Source: JAWWPG01 sp033850885
GTDB taxonomy: Bacteria; Actinomycetota; Actinomycetes; Propionibacteriales; Nocardioidaceae
DNA length: 64,000 bases
Direction of reading: 5' to 3'
Assembly (NCBI GenBank): GCA_033850885.1
Contig: JAWWPG010000009.1
Location: forward strand, 1 to 64,000
Shown here: one piece after another, positions 26,431 through 34,042 of the stretch
How the letters are laid out: each line of letters begins with the position of its first letter
Position numbering within the stretch: position 1 is the stretch's first letter
The notes under the pieces: generated by a model
What the model saw: the letters and a program-made list of their open reading frames with translations, nothing else
The model's database searches: none
What the model was told of the DNA's origin: nothing
Translations under genes and position numbers: made by a program

Positions 26431-26880
26431 CTAGCTGCGCGCCTTGTTCTCGACCAGGAAGCCGAGTCGCAGCAGACTCTCGGTGTTCCGCCAGTCGAAG
26501 GTCTGCTTCCTGACGGGCTGCGGCACCATCAGCATGGGACCGGCTGAGGCGTCCTCGGTCATCGTGATGATGGAGCCCTCTCCTTCCGGCTCGATGCTGA
26601 CGCGCACGAGCGCCTCTCCGCCGGGCCAGGCCCGGGCCCGCATCTCGAGCTCCTTCTCCGGCTCGGACTTGGTCGCGATCGTCTTGTCGTTGAAGAGGAA
26701 CGGCCAGCTGCCGACCGAGTGGTGGATGGAGCTCCCCTCCGCGGGCCAGGTCTCGTCGACGGAGCGTATCCGGGACGCGCCCACGACCCAGGTGGCGTAG
26801 AGCCAGCCGTCGGCGAGCACCGCCCAGACGTCAGCCGGTGATGCCTTGACCCGTTTGGAAACCGTGCTGGACACGCTCAC
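26431..26880 (-). CDS. SRPBCC (START-like) family protein
   Basis: A 149-residue polyketide cyclase/dehydrase-like SRPBCC protein. It begins with VSKRVKASPADVWAVLADGWLYATWVVGASRIRSVD, the typical first strand and helix, followed by an antiparallel strand pattern and the C-terminal helix SLLRLGFLVENKARS. The family binds hydrophobic ligands; the ligand is unknown. The GTG start overlaps the stop of the FAD oxidoreductase gene by four bases, so the pair is translationally coupled and probably acts on the same lipid-like or isoprenoid substrate (inference). Confidence 0.85.
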   Translation of the reverse strand: MSVSSTVSKRVKASPADVWAVLADGWLYATWVVGASRIRSVDETWPAEGSSIHHSVGSWPFLFNDKTIATKSEPEKELEMRARAWPGGEALVRVSIEPEGEGSIITMTEDASAGPMLMVPQPVRKQTFDWRNTESLLRLGFLVENKARS

Positions 26881-28457
26881 AACCTTCCGACTCGATGTGC
26901 TGCGATGGCGGCGCGGGCAGCATTGCTGCCTGCCGCGCCGTGAACTCCGCCCCCCGGGTGGGCCGAGGCCGACGCCAGGAAGAGCCCCCTGACGGGCGTG
27001 TTGGCCCTCCCGAGACCAGGGATCGGCCGGAACACGAGCTGTTGGTGGATCTCCGCCGTACCACCGTTGATGGCGCCGCCAACCAGACTCTCGTTGCGAC
27101 GTTGGAGCTCCGGCGGGGTAAGGACGCGGCGGGCCATCACGCGTGAGCCGAACCCGGGGGCGTACTTCTCGATCCGGGACTGCATCCGATCGGCCATCCG
27201 CTCCGCGTCGTCGTGCCCCCAGGTCCCGCTGATCCCTTCGTCGCCGGCGTCATGGTGGATCTCCTGCGGCACGTGGGTGTACGCCCACATCGACTCGGTT
27301 CCCGCCGGTGACCGGGTCGGGTCCGTGCTGGTCATCTGCCCGACCAGGAGGAACGGCTCGGCGGGAACGGTGTGTGCGGACAGCTGCTGCAGAGACGCGG
27401 CGAGCTGGTCGGTCGAGTCGGCGACGTGCACGGTGCCCGGAACCAGCTCCGGTGGGGACTCCCACGGCACCGGCCCGTCGAGCGCCCAGTCCACTTTCAC
27501 GGTCGAAGGGTCGAGCTGGAAGCGCTTCATATTGCGACGTGTTCTCGGGGGAAGGTCGTCCCAGTCGACCAGCCCCCCGTACAGGTTGGGCGCCACGACG
27601 TCCGCGAGGATGGCGCGCCCGGCTCGCAGGGTGGCACCGTTGTGCAGCGTCACCGCCTTCGCCCTGCCGCCCGTGACGATGACCCGGTCGACGTGGCTTT
27701 CACACCGGATCTCGCCGCCGTGTGCCTCGAGTCGCCGGGCCAGCGCATTGCTCAGCTCGCTGGCACCGCCTTCCGGCACCGGGAAGCCGACGGTCTGGGC
27801 GAGCATCGTCATCAGCAGCGCCATCAGGCCGGAACCTGTTGCGTCGAGAGGGATGTCGGAGTGTCCGGCGCTGCCGGCCAGGAGCAGCCGCGCCTCCTGG
27901 CTCGAAAAGCGTTCTTCGCCCAGCTGCAGTGCAGGTTCGACGAGCATCCGTACGTAGGCGAGCCCGCCCACGCGGGGCAGCCGCATGAGGGTCTTGAGTC
28001 CCCCCAGCACCGGCGGGAAGGGGCTCATCAGCGCCTGGACCAGGGCAGGTCCGATGCGCTGCCACTCTGCGTGCAGTTGCCTCCACTGGTCGCCGTCGCC
28101 CGGTGAGCTCCGGTCCAGCCCGGCCGCCGTACGCTCGACGTCGTCGTACAGCAATGCCCACCGACCCCCGGGCAATGGGTGTCCCAGTACGGCGGGTGCG
28201 CGGCGCCAGACGAGACCGTGATCCTCGAGCCGCAGAGCGGTGATGACGGGTGAGGCTGCGCCCAGCGGGTAGAACGCGCTGAAGGTGTCGTGGACGAAGT
28301 CAGGGTGCAGCTCACGGTCGCTTCGGACCGCTCCTCCGATCTGGCTCTGCGCTTCGAGGACGAGCACCGACCAGCCGGCGCTCGCGAGGATGTTGGCCGC
28401 GACAAGCCCGTTCGGTCCGGATCCGATGACGATGGCATCGGGTGCAGCCTCACCCAT
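26877..28457 (-). CDS. FAD-dependent oxidoreductase, phytoene dehydrogenase-like
   Basis: A 526-residue flavoprotein of the CrtI/phytoene-dehydrogenase-like group. The Rossmann dinucleotide motif AIVIGSGPNGLVAANILASAGWSV-type lies at residues 9-32, followed by VLEAQSQIGGAVRS, the second FAD contact. The C-terminal FAD segment RGLFLASASAHPGGGVHGAAGSNAA is also typical. It is longer than amine oxidases and lacks a signal peptide. No carotenoid synthesis genes are adjacent, so the substrate cannot be named; PYROXD2-like annotation is equally possible. ATG start. Coupled to the downstream SRPBCC gene. Confidence 0.9.
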   Translation of the reverse strand: MGEAAPDAIVIGSGPNGLVAANILASAGWSVLVLEAQSQIGGAVRSDRELHPDFVHDTFSAFYPLGAASPVITALRLEDHGLVWRRAPAVLGHPLPGGRWALLYDDVERTAAGLDRSSPGDGDQWRQLHAEWQRIGPALVQALMSPFPPVLGGLKTLMRLPRVGGLAYVRMLVEPALQLGEERFSSQEARLLLAGSAGHSDIPLDATGSGLMALLMTMLAQTVGFPVPEGGASELSNALARRLEAHGGEIRCESHVDRVIVTGGRAKAVTLHNGATLRAGRAILADVVAPNLYGGLVDWDDLPPRTRRNMKRFQLDPSTVKVDWALDGPVPWESPPELVPGTVHVADSTDQLAASLQQLSAHTVPAEPFLLVGQMTSTDPTRSPAGTESMWAYTHVPQEIHHDAGDEGISGTWGHDDAERMADRMQSRIEKYAPGFGSRVMARRVLTPPELQRRNESLVGGAINGGTAEIHQQLVFRPIPGLGRANTPVRGLFLASASAHPGGGVHGAAGSNAARAAIAAHRVGRL

Positions 28458-28517
28458 GCGGATCCTTCCGTCGACGTCGCTCGGCGCTTGGGGCCGCTCT
28501 CTCGGGACTAGCCCGAC

Positions 28518-30341
28518 TCACGAGTACCCCGAATCGGGGCGACTATTACCGGCATCGCCTTCAGCGCCTTCGGCCGGCAGCACGCCTTCCGCCGGCACCA
28601 CCTCGCGTCGGTCGTCCACGAGGCGCCGGGTCAGCCGGCGCTCGTCGAGCAGCTGGAGCAGGGGCAGCACGACGCGCCGACTGGTGCCGAGACGTACCCG
28701 GGCCTGGCTGGTGGTGAACGGCTGGGGCAGCTCGTGCAACAACCTGGCTGCCGCTCGATCGGCACCGGGCAACAGCACGACGGTGTCAGCCAGGCGCAGC
28801 AGACGCCCGGCCCGACCAGCCGCGGCGATGGCCCTGCTGTCGAGTCCCAGTGTCGCCAGCCGGGTGACGTCGGGCGCGGCGAACGGCTGCTCCGCGAGCT
28901 CTGCTTCGAGCTGCTCCAGAGCCTGCAGCAGTGGCCCGGGCAGGGTCGCCCGGGGGTCCACCACGCGACCCTCGACCACCTCCAGTGGCGGGGGCAGGAT
29001 CGGTGCGACGAGGTCGGGTGTCGGCAGGCCTAGTCGGCGGGCGGCCGCCGCCAGAGGTAACCCGGGGTCGAGCGGGTGGGAGCGGATGCGGTCGTCGACG
29101 AGGCGCTGGATGGCCTGCCGGAGCCGAGGCACCTCGCGGCGGTCGAGGAGCCAGCCTCGGGCAGCCACCGCCACCTCCTCCGCGGTCTCGTCGATGTCGA
29201 CCCCGTAGCGGCGCAACGACGAGGCTCGGGCGACCCGTCGCCGGCGCAGCTCGTCAGCAAGGTCGGGGACGCCGGTGGTTGCGGCCAGTGCCGACGTACG
29301 GCGGCCGGCAGCGCCACGGCGGTCGAGGGCAGGAGGATCCGGGTCGAGCACCGTCGCCCCCAGGAGCCGCCGGCTGCCCGGGTCCCGGAGGATGAGCCGG
29401 TCACCCACCCGGAGCGGCAGTGCGTTGGAGAGCCGCAGCCGATGGAGGCTTTCTCCGAGCAATCGGCAGCGCACCCCCCGCGAGGCTGCGCCGATGTGAA
29501 GCAGCGGTCGCTCCGGCAGCGGCTCCGGGCCGTCGACCCGCACGTCGACCACATCCGTGTGGTGCCACCGGCCGGGCGTGACGAGCACGCTGCCCCGCCG
29601 GAGGTCTTCGGGTGCGCCGCCGCCGAGACGCAGGGCGACCCTGGCCACACCATGCGCGATGTCGGCCGGCCGACTCAGCATCTCGATGCCGCGCACGCGG
29701 ACCAGGACGCCGTCGAGGGCGAGCTCGTCACCGACCTCGATGTGGCCGGCCGCCAGGGTCCCGGTGACGACGGTGCCCGCCCCGCTGATGCGGAACGACC
29801 TGTCGACCCAGAACCGGACGGCGGCATCGGACGAAGGGGTCGGCAGCCGGCGTACCAAGGCGGCGATGGTGCGGCGAAGCTCGTTGAGCCCGGTACCGTC
29901 CCGCGCGCTCACGGCGACCAGGGGTGCCCCCCGCAGGGAGGTCTCGGCGAGGTGTTGACCGGCTCGGGCCATTGCCGGAGCCGGGTCGGTGAGGTCGGAC
30001 CTCGTCACCGCGACCACGCCATGCCTGACGCCGAGAGCGTCGAGGGCTGCCAGATGCTCGGCCGCCTGCGGCATCCAGGGATCGTCGGCGGCCACCACGA
30101 ACAGCACTGCCGGGACCGGGCCGACGCCCGCGAGCATGGTCGACACGAAGCGCTCATGACCTGGTACGTCGACGAACGCCACGTCACCGACGTCCGGAAG
30201 CGACATCCAGCAGTAGCCGAGCTCGATGGACAGACCCCGGCGGTGTTCTTCGTCGAGACGGTCGGGATCTTGTCCGGTCAGCGCGCGGACCAGTGTCGAC
30301 TTGCCGTGGTCGACGTGACCCGCCGTGGCGATGACATGCAC
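28518..30341 (-). CDS. selB: selenocysteine-specific translation elongation factor
   Basis: A 607-residue SelB, the EF-Tu-like GTPase that brings Sec-tRNA to UGA codons carrying a SECIS hairpin. G1 motif ATAGHVDHGKSTLV is at residues 6-19, G3 DVPGHERFV near residue 60, G4 VTRSDLTD, then two beta-barrel domains and C-terminal winged-helix repeats (about residues 375-600) that bind the SECIS RNA. Length matches bacterial SelB (about 600-630). Its ATG lies three bases after the selA stop, so selA and selB are co-transcribed. Its target is visible in this window: the formate dehydrogenase gene at 34043. Confidence 0.97.
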   Translation of the reverse strand: MHVIATAGHVDHGKSTLVRALTGQDPDRLDEEHRRGLSIELGYCWMSLPDVGDVAFVDVPGHERFVSTMLAGVGPVPAVLFVVAADDPWMPQAAEHLAALDALGVRHGVVAVTRSDLTDPAPAMARAGQHLAETSLRGAPLVAVSARDGTGLNELRRTIAALVRRLPTPSSDAAVRFWVDRSFRISGAGTVVTGTLAAGHIEVGDELALDGVLVRVRGIEMLSRPADIAHGVARVALRLGGGAPEDLRRGSVLVTPGRWHHTDVVDVRVDGPEPLPERPLLHIGAASRGVRCRLLGESLHRLRLSNALPLRVGDRLILRDPGSRRLLGATVLDPDPPALDRRGAAGRRTSALAATTGVPDLADELRRRRVARASSLRRYGVDIDETAEEVAVAARGWLLDRREVPRLRQAIQRLVDDRIRSHPLDPGLPLAAAARRLGLPTPDLVAPILPPPLEVVEGRVVDPRATLPGPLLQALEQLEAELAEQPFAAPDVTRLATLGLDSRAIAAAGRAGRLLRLADTVVLLPGADRAAARLLHELPQPFTTSQARVRLGTSRRVVLPLLQLLDERRLTRRLVDDRREVVPAEGVLPAEGAEGDAGNSRPDSGYS

Positions 30342-30344
30342 GGA

Positions 30345-31637
30345 CTAGTCCTTGGCCGCTCGGCGGACGGCCTCGGTGAGCAGCGCGTCATGCTCCGGCT
30401 CGACGGCGACCAGGTCGAGCAGCAGCCTTCCGTGGGCAACGTGTCCCATCACGGCAGGCGTACCGTCTCGGAGCCCGGCGGCCAGGCCGGCCGGCAGCGC
30501 AATGGCCGCGCTCGCGAGCTCGACCCCCGGGGCGCCGCCGCCCCCGATGACGGCGGATGTCGCCACCGGCTCGGCGTCGACCACGTCGGCCAGATCGTCG
30601 CAGATCGCCTGTGCCCGGACCAGCAGACCCTGCTGGTCCCGGGCGAGCGCCCGAGCCACGGGTGGCACCGGTCCGACGAGCGTCGCCTCGAGGGCCGCCA
30701 GGGTCAGCTTGTCGACCCGGAGGCTCCGGGCGAGGGGGTCGCGGCGTAGCCGCTGGACGAGCTCGGCCTGGCCGAGCACCAGTCCCGCCTGGGGCCCTCC
30801 CAAGAGCTTGTCCGCAGACGCGGTGACGAGTGCGGCGCCTGCCTTCAGGGTGGTCGCGGCATCCGGCTCGTCGGGAAGCCGAGCATGCGGCGCCAGCAGG
30901 CCCGAGCCGATGTCGACGACGAGGGGAACCGGCAGTGCCGCCAGCTCGGCAACCGGCACCGACGCGGTAAACCCGCTCACGACGAAGTTCGACGGATGGA
31001 CCTTGAGGACCAGCGCTGTCGAGTCTGTGATGGCCGACGTGTAGTCGTCGAGGCGGACCCGGTTCGTCGTACCCACCTCTCGAAGCACGGCACCGGAAGC
31101 CGCGAGCAGCTCGGGTATCCGGAAGCCGTCGCCGATCTCGACCATCTCGCCGCGCGCCACGATGACCTCTCGCCCGGCCGCGAGAGCATGAGCGACGAGA
31201 GAGAGCGCAGCAGCGCCGTTGTTGACGACGAGGACATCCTCGGCGTCGGGCGTCGCCCGGGCCAGTGCCTCCAGCGCGCCGTGCCCGCGGCGGCCGCGAC
31301 GCCCGGTCCGGAGGTCGAGCTCGAGGTCCGTCGCCCCGGCGGCAAGCAGGAGCGCGTCCTGGGCGGCCTTCGACAGAGGCGCCCGGCCGAGGTTGGTGTG
31401 GACCACCACTCCGGTCGCGTTGATGACTTGGCGCAGGCTCGCGGCCGCCGGAGACAGGGTCTGCAGGACCTCGACCACGACCGCACTCGGGTCGAGCTCG
31501 CCGGCGCGGCAGCGCGCCAGTGCGGCGACCACCGCCGACTTGACGACCTCGGGACCCAACCGCTCGGCAGCCTCCGCTATCCGGTCGTCGGAAAGCACGA
31601 CGTCGGTTCGAGGTACGGCACGGCGCGGATCCTGCAA
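30345..31637 (-). CDS. selA: L-seryl-tRNA(Sec) selenium transferase
   Basis: A 430-residue PLP enzyme converting Ser-tRNA(Sec) to Sec-tRNA(Sec) with selenophosphate. Seen: N-terminal LQDPRRAVPRTDVVL, VINATGVVVHTNLGRAPLS, the Gly-rich NNGAAALSLVAHALAAGREV, VHPSNFVVSGFT, and the PLP lysine in TASADKLLGGPQAGLVLG. I place the start at TTG 31637, about ten bases after a GAGGGGG stretch and aligned with the usual SelA N-terminus. A GTG at 31685 would add 16 residues but lies in the loop of a strong hairpin beside the tRNA gene. Downstream selB follows after three bases. Confidence 0.95.
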   Translation of the reverse strand: MQDPRRAVPRTDVVLSDDRIAEAAERLGPEVVKSAVVAALARCRAGELDPSAVVVEVLQTLSPAAASLRQVINATGVVVHTNLGRAPLSKAAQDALLLAAGATDLELDLRTGRRGRRGHGALEALARATPDAEDVLVVNNGAAALSLVAHALAAGREVIVARGEMVEIGDGFRIPELLAASGAVLREVGTTNRVRLDDYTSAITDSTALVLKVHPSNFVVSGFTASVPVAELAALPVPLVVDIGSGLLAPHARLPDEPDAATTLKAGAALVTASADKLLGGPQAGLVLGQAELVQRLRRDPLARSLRVDKLTLAALEATLVGPVPPVARALARDQQGLLVRAQAICDDLADVVDAEPVATSAVIGGGGAPGVELASAAIALPAGLAAGLRDGTPAVMGHVAHGRLLLDLVAVEPEHDALLTEAVRRAAKD

Positions 31638-31658
31638 GATGGTCGACCCCCTCTCGGT

Positions 31659-31699
31659 CCCGCAGCCAGCGGATGGCGGAGGCACCCGCTGGCTGCGGG
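31659..31699 (-). terminator. perfect 14-bp hairpin between tRNA-Sec and selA
   Basis: An exact inverted repeat, 31659-31672 against 31686-31699, with a 13-base loop. It begins at the base directly after the encoded CCA end of the tRNA and precedes selA. There is no T-run after the stem, so it may act as a processing signal, attenuator or weak terminator rather than a classical intrinsic terminator. The loop repeats GCCTCCGCCA, which is also the 3' end of the tRNA gene. Confidence 0.6.
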
Positions 31700-31794
31700 T
31701 GGCGGAGGCGGACGGGAATCGAACCCGCCTGACCGAGATGCTCGGTCACAACGGTTTTGAGGACCGCGCCCATCACCAGACGAGGTACGCCTCC
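31700..31794 (-). tRNA. selC: tRNA-Sec (anticodon TCA)
   Basis: A 95-base selenocysteine tRNA gene including an encoded CCA end. The acceptor 5' strand GGAGGCG pairs with CGCCTCC near the 3' end, followed by discriminator G and CCA. The anticodon TCA lies at 31758-31760 on the minus strand in the loop CCTCAAA. The long extra arm is clear, with a 7-bp stem GACCGAG/CTCGGTC, and the T-arm carries GGTTCGATTCC. The base before the anticodon reads C where U is nearly universal. It stands just upstream of selA-selB, in line with the selenoprotein role of the region. Confidence 0.95.
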
Positions 31795-31836
31795 GTGGAC
31801 AGCGTAGGCACAGCGAGGGACACCCGCTTCGGGCCC

Positions 31837-32460
31837 TCACCGCCGTGAGGTGCCCACGACGTGCGGCGCAACCAACGGCGGCGCCACCCACACGGTGGTG
31901 TTCCGCAGTCGGGAGACGTCGAAACCGGCATCAGCCAGCACCTGGCGGGTCTCCCGCGTGACATGGCACCCGGCCGCCAGGCGTGACCACAGCGGGTCGA
32001 GGCGGTCCTGCCAGGAACGCAGTCGGCTGTCCGGCGCGGCGTGGACGTGTTCAAGCACGTGCAGGGTCCCCCCGGGGCGGAGGACGCGACGCAGCTCGCC
32101 CGCCGCAGCAGCGGGGTCGGATACCGAACACAACACCAACGCTGCCAGGACGGAGTCCACGCAGGCGTCGGGAAGCGGGAGCGCCTCGGCGACAGCGCCG
32201 ACAAGCCAGGTGGGGACCGGTGTCCGGTGGACGCGGCCGGCCGAGTAGGCGCGCATCGAGGCGTCGGGCTCGACTGCGACGACCTCGGTGACGCCCTCGG
32301 GCAGGTGGGCGAGGTCACGCCCCGGCCCGAGCCCGACGATGAGGAGTCGGCCTTGGGCCCCGGTCAGCGCCTCCGCCCTCCGTCGCCCGTAGCCCGTGAG
32401 CTCGCCGAGCGCGGCCACCCCGGCGAAGACGAAGGCGAAAGTCGGGTGGGCGTCGCGCAT
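31837..32460 (-). CDS. class I SAM-dependent methyltransferase
   Basis: A 207-residue methyltransferase of the UbiE/type-11 group. SAM-binding motif I is LLIVGLGPGRDLAHLP near residue 42 and the acidic residue closing strand 2 is in VVAVEPDASM. Later motifs are LPLPDACVDSVLAALVLCSV and ELRRVLRPGGTLHVLEHV. ATG 32460 gives the typical N-terminus (MRDAHPTFAFVFAGVAAL); the longer upstream frame only crosses repeats. No membrane segments. The substrate is unknown; the gene ends 42 bases before the tRNA-Sec gene, so transcription may read into it, though no functional link is evident. Confidence 0.86.
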   Translation of the reverse strand: MRDAHPTFAFVFAGVAALGELTGYGRRRAEALTGAQGRLLIVGLGPGRDLAHLPEGVTEVVAVEPDASMRAYSAGRVHRTPVPTWLVGAVAEALPLPDACVDSVLAALVLCSVSDPAAAAGELRRVLRPGGTLHVLEHVHAAPDSRLRSWQDRLDPLWSRLAAGCHVTRETRQVLADAGFDVSRLRNTTVWVAPPLVAPHVVGTSRR

Positions 32461-32532
32461 GCCTTGGACCCTACGTCGATGCAGCGCCCGTCCCGGGCCA
32501 TGCGTGACCTCGCGCCCGACCGCCTCAGGGGA

Positions 32533-32618
32533 GTTTGGGTGGTGCACCACCCAAACAGCCCTCAAGCCACCCAGATCTGAGTGGCTTGAGGGCAACCTGA
32601 GTGGTGCACCACCCAAAC
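32533..32618. repeat. cluster of perfect DNA palindromes
   Basis: Three palindromes in 86 bases. First, 32533-32556 is a perfect 24-bp palindrome with half-site GTTTGGGTGGTG. Second, 32558-32570 pairs exactly with 32581-32593 (GCCCTCAAGCCAC), and its 10-base loop contains the 8-bp palindrome CAGATCTG. Third, 32601-32612 (GTGGTGCACCAC) repeats the core of the first and is followed by the same CCAAAC. It lies upstream of the methyltransferase gene and downstream of the TfoX-like gene. It could be a regulator target, transcription terminator or dispersed intergenic repeat. Confidence 0.75.
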
Positions 32619-32621
32619 GTC

Positions 32622-32724
32622 CGGCGGGAGCGGCGACCCCGAGCGGGTCCGCCTGGCTTGCCAGGGAAACGCCCGGCGGGGGGAGCGGCGACGGCGAGCG
32701 GGTCAGCGGCGACGCCGAGCGGCA
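32622..32724. repeat. GC-rich direct repeats at the end of the TfoX-like gene
   Basis: A motif of the form CGGCGGGAGCGGCGAC followed by GAGCGGGTC occurs at 32622-32648 and 32674-32704, with a shorter third copy at 32705-32724 inside the end of the TfoX-like gene. A 6-bp hairpin (CCTGGC-TT-GCCAGG) lies between them at 32652-32665. The stop codon of the TfoX-like gene falls at the junction of the second and third copies. Confidence 0.6.
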
Positions 32725-32990
32725 GGTTCGCGGGACAGCTCCGCTGCGTTGGCGAGCACCAGCGGCACCAGGTCCTCGGGCCTGTCGACCAGAGCATCGT
32801 CGACGGCCTGATAGGTCCAGTGACCGTCCCGGCGCCGGCGCAACCGGAAGGCGCCGTCCCACGCAGCGGCGACCAGCATGCCGTCGACGTAGAACCCGAA
32901 GCCGCTGAACATCGCCCGGACGTCGAGCCGGGGGATCTCAGCCAGCGAGTCGGCGGCCCGGTCCCTGATCGCGCGCTCGACGGCTCCCAT
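32703..32990 (-). CDS. TfoX/Sxy N-terminal domain family protein
   Basis: A 95-residue single-domain protein with the TfoX N-terminal fold: VRAMFSGFGFYVDGMLVAAAWDGAFRLRR-type pattern at residues 24-52, in which the MFGGxG-like segment and following strands are characteristic. In Proteobacteria TfoX regulates competence; in actinobacteria such short proteins are uncharacterised. The C-terminus (REPAARRRR) is encoded by GC-rich repeats and may be a recent extension. GNAT gene lies just upstream on the same strand with 27 bases between. Confidence 0.75.
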   Translation of the reverse strand: MGAVERAIRDRAADSLAEIPRLDVRAMFSGFGFYVDGMLVAAAWDGAFRLRRRRDGHWTYQAVDDALVDRPEDLVPLVLANAAELSREPAARRRR

Positions 32991-33017
32991 CTGGCCATTC
33001 TCGCTCTGGTCCGACCC

Positions 33018-33968
33018 TCAGGTGGCGGGGTGGTCGTACAGGACGTCCAGCACGCCGCCCGAGTAATGGAAGCCGAGCCTGCGGTTGCTGGCCAGGATCG
33101 GTGCGTTGCCGTCCACGTTGTGGGTGATGATGCTCGCCCAGCCGGCGTCCCGGAGGGCGACGGCGTGCCGCGCCTTCAAGACCGTCGACAGGCCACGACC
33201 CCGATACTCACGCTCGATCGCGGTCAGGAAGGTGTTCAGCCTCCGCCTGCTGCGGTTACGCACCATGACCGACGTGAAACCCACCATCTCGGACCCCTGC
33301 CAGGCGCCCATCACCTGCCAGGGCTCGGAAAGGAGCGAACGCAGCACCGGGAGCGGCACCGGATCCGCGCCGCCCGACTGGTCAGGGGTGTCGAGGAGCA
33401 GCCGGTTGAACAGGTCGCCGAACGTGCGCCACTCGCCTTCGCCGACCTCGGAGCCGAACGGTCGGATACTGACACCGTCGACGTCTGCCGTGGCCAGCAC
33501 TTCCAACATCTGGGCGGAGGCCAAGTCGAGCCGGCTCTCGAGGTGCAGGTTGCCGGCTCGTAGACCGTGAGCGAGGGCGACGCTTCGGCTCTCCTGGTCG
33601 TCTGCGTCCATCTGCAGCAGGACCCCCGGGAGCCGCTCCGGGCTGCACACCTCGAGGATGGACCTCCACAGCCGACCGCCGATGCCATTCCTGCGGAACT
33701 CGGGGCGGACGAACAGGTATCCACCCCCTCGATGGCCGTCGCAGACACCGGCGCCGGTGGCGGTTGCGAACCCGGCCGGGGCTCCGTCCAAGGTCGCCAT
33801 GAAGACCCCGATCGGGACGTCCTCGGCGGCAGCAGCGACCGAGTCGCGCAGCAGCTCCTCGCTCATCCAGACCGGGTTCCCGGCGTTGAGCGCGTCGAGG
33901 TCGTCCTCGTCCTCCGCGGGCCTCACGACGATGCGGTCAGACGAGTCCACCGGCGGATCGTCGCACAT
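33018..33968 (-). CDS. GNAT family N-acetyltransferase, two tandem domains
   Basis: A 316-residue protein with two GNAT-like halves. The first shows GGGYLFVRPEFRRNGIGGRLW (acetyl-CoA binding Q/RxxGxG/A pattern) near residue 88. The second shows AIEREYRGRGLSTVLKARHAVALRDAGW near residue 255, followed by NAPILASNRRLGFHYSGG. This tandem layout resembles mycothiol synthase MshD-like and other double-GNAT proteins, but MshD identity is not supported strongly enough to name. ATG 33968 is preferred to an upstream start. It is divergent from fdhA with 74 bases between the starts. Confidence 0.84.
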   Translation of the reverse strand: MCDDPPVDSSDRIVVRPAEDEDDLDALNAGNPVWMSEELLRDSVAAAAEDVPIGVFMATLDGAPAGFATATGAGVCDGHRGGGYLFVRPEFRRNGIGGRLWRSILEVCSPERLPGVLLQMDADDQESRSVALAHGLRAGNLHLESRLDLASAQMLEVLATADVDGVSIRPFGSEVGEGEWRTFGDLFNRLLLDTPDQSGGADPVPLPVLRSLLSEPWQVMGAWQGSEMVGFTSVMVRNRSRRRLNTFLTAIEREYRGRGLSTVLKARHAVALRDAGWASIITHNVDGNAPILASNRRLGFHYSGGVLDVLYDHPAT

Positions 33969-34042
33969 CAGATGTGCGGATCGCCGTACCGGGCTAGCGT
34001 TTGTCCTGGGCAAGGTGCCGATGACGTGAGAGGAGCGGCGTC

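Noticed and set aside
31638..31685. Upstream GTG start for selA at 31685
   Set aside because: It lies in the loop of a perfect hairpin next to the tRNA gene, lacks a ribosome site and adds residues without similarity to SelA.
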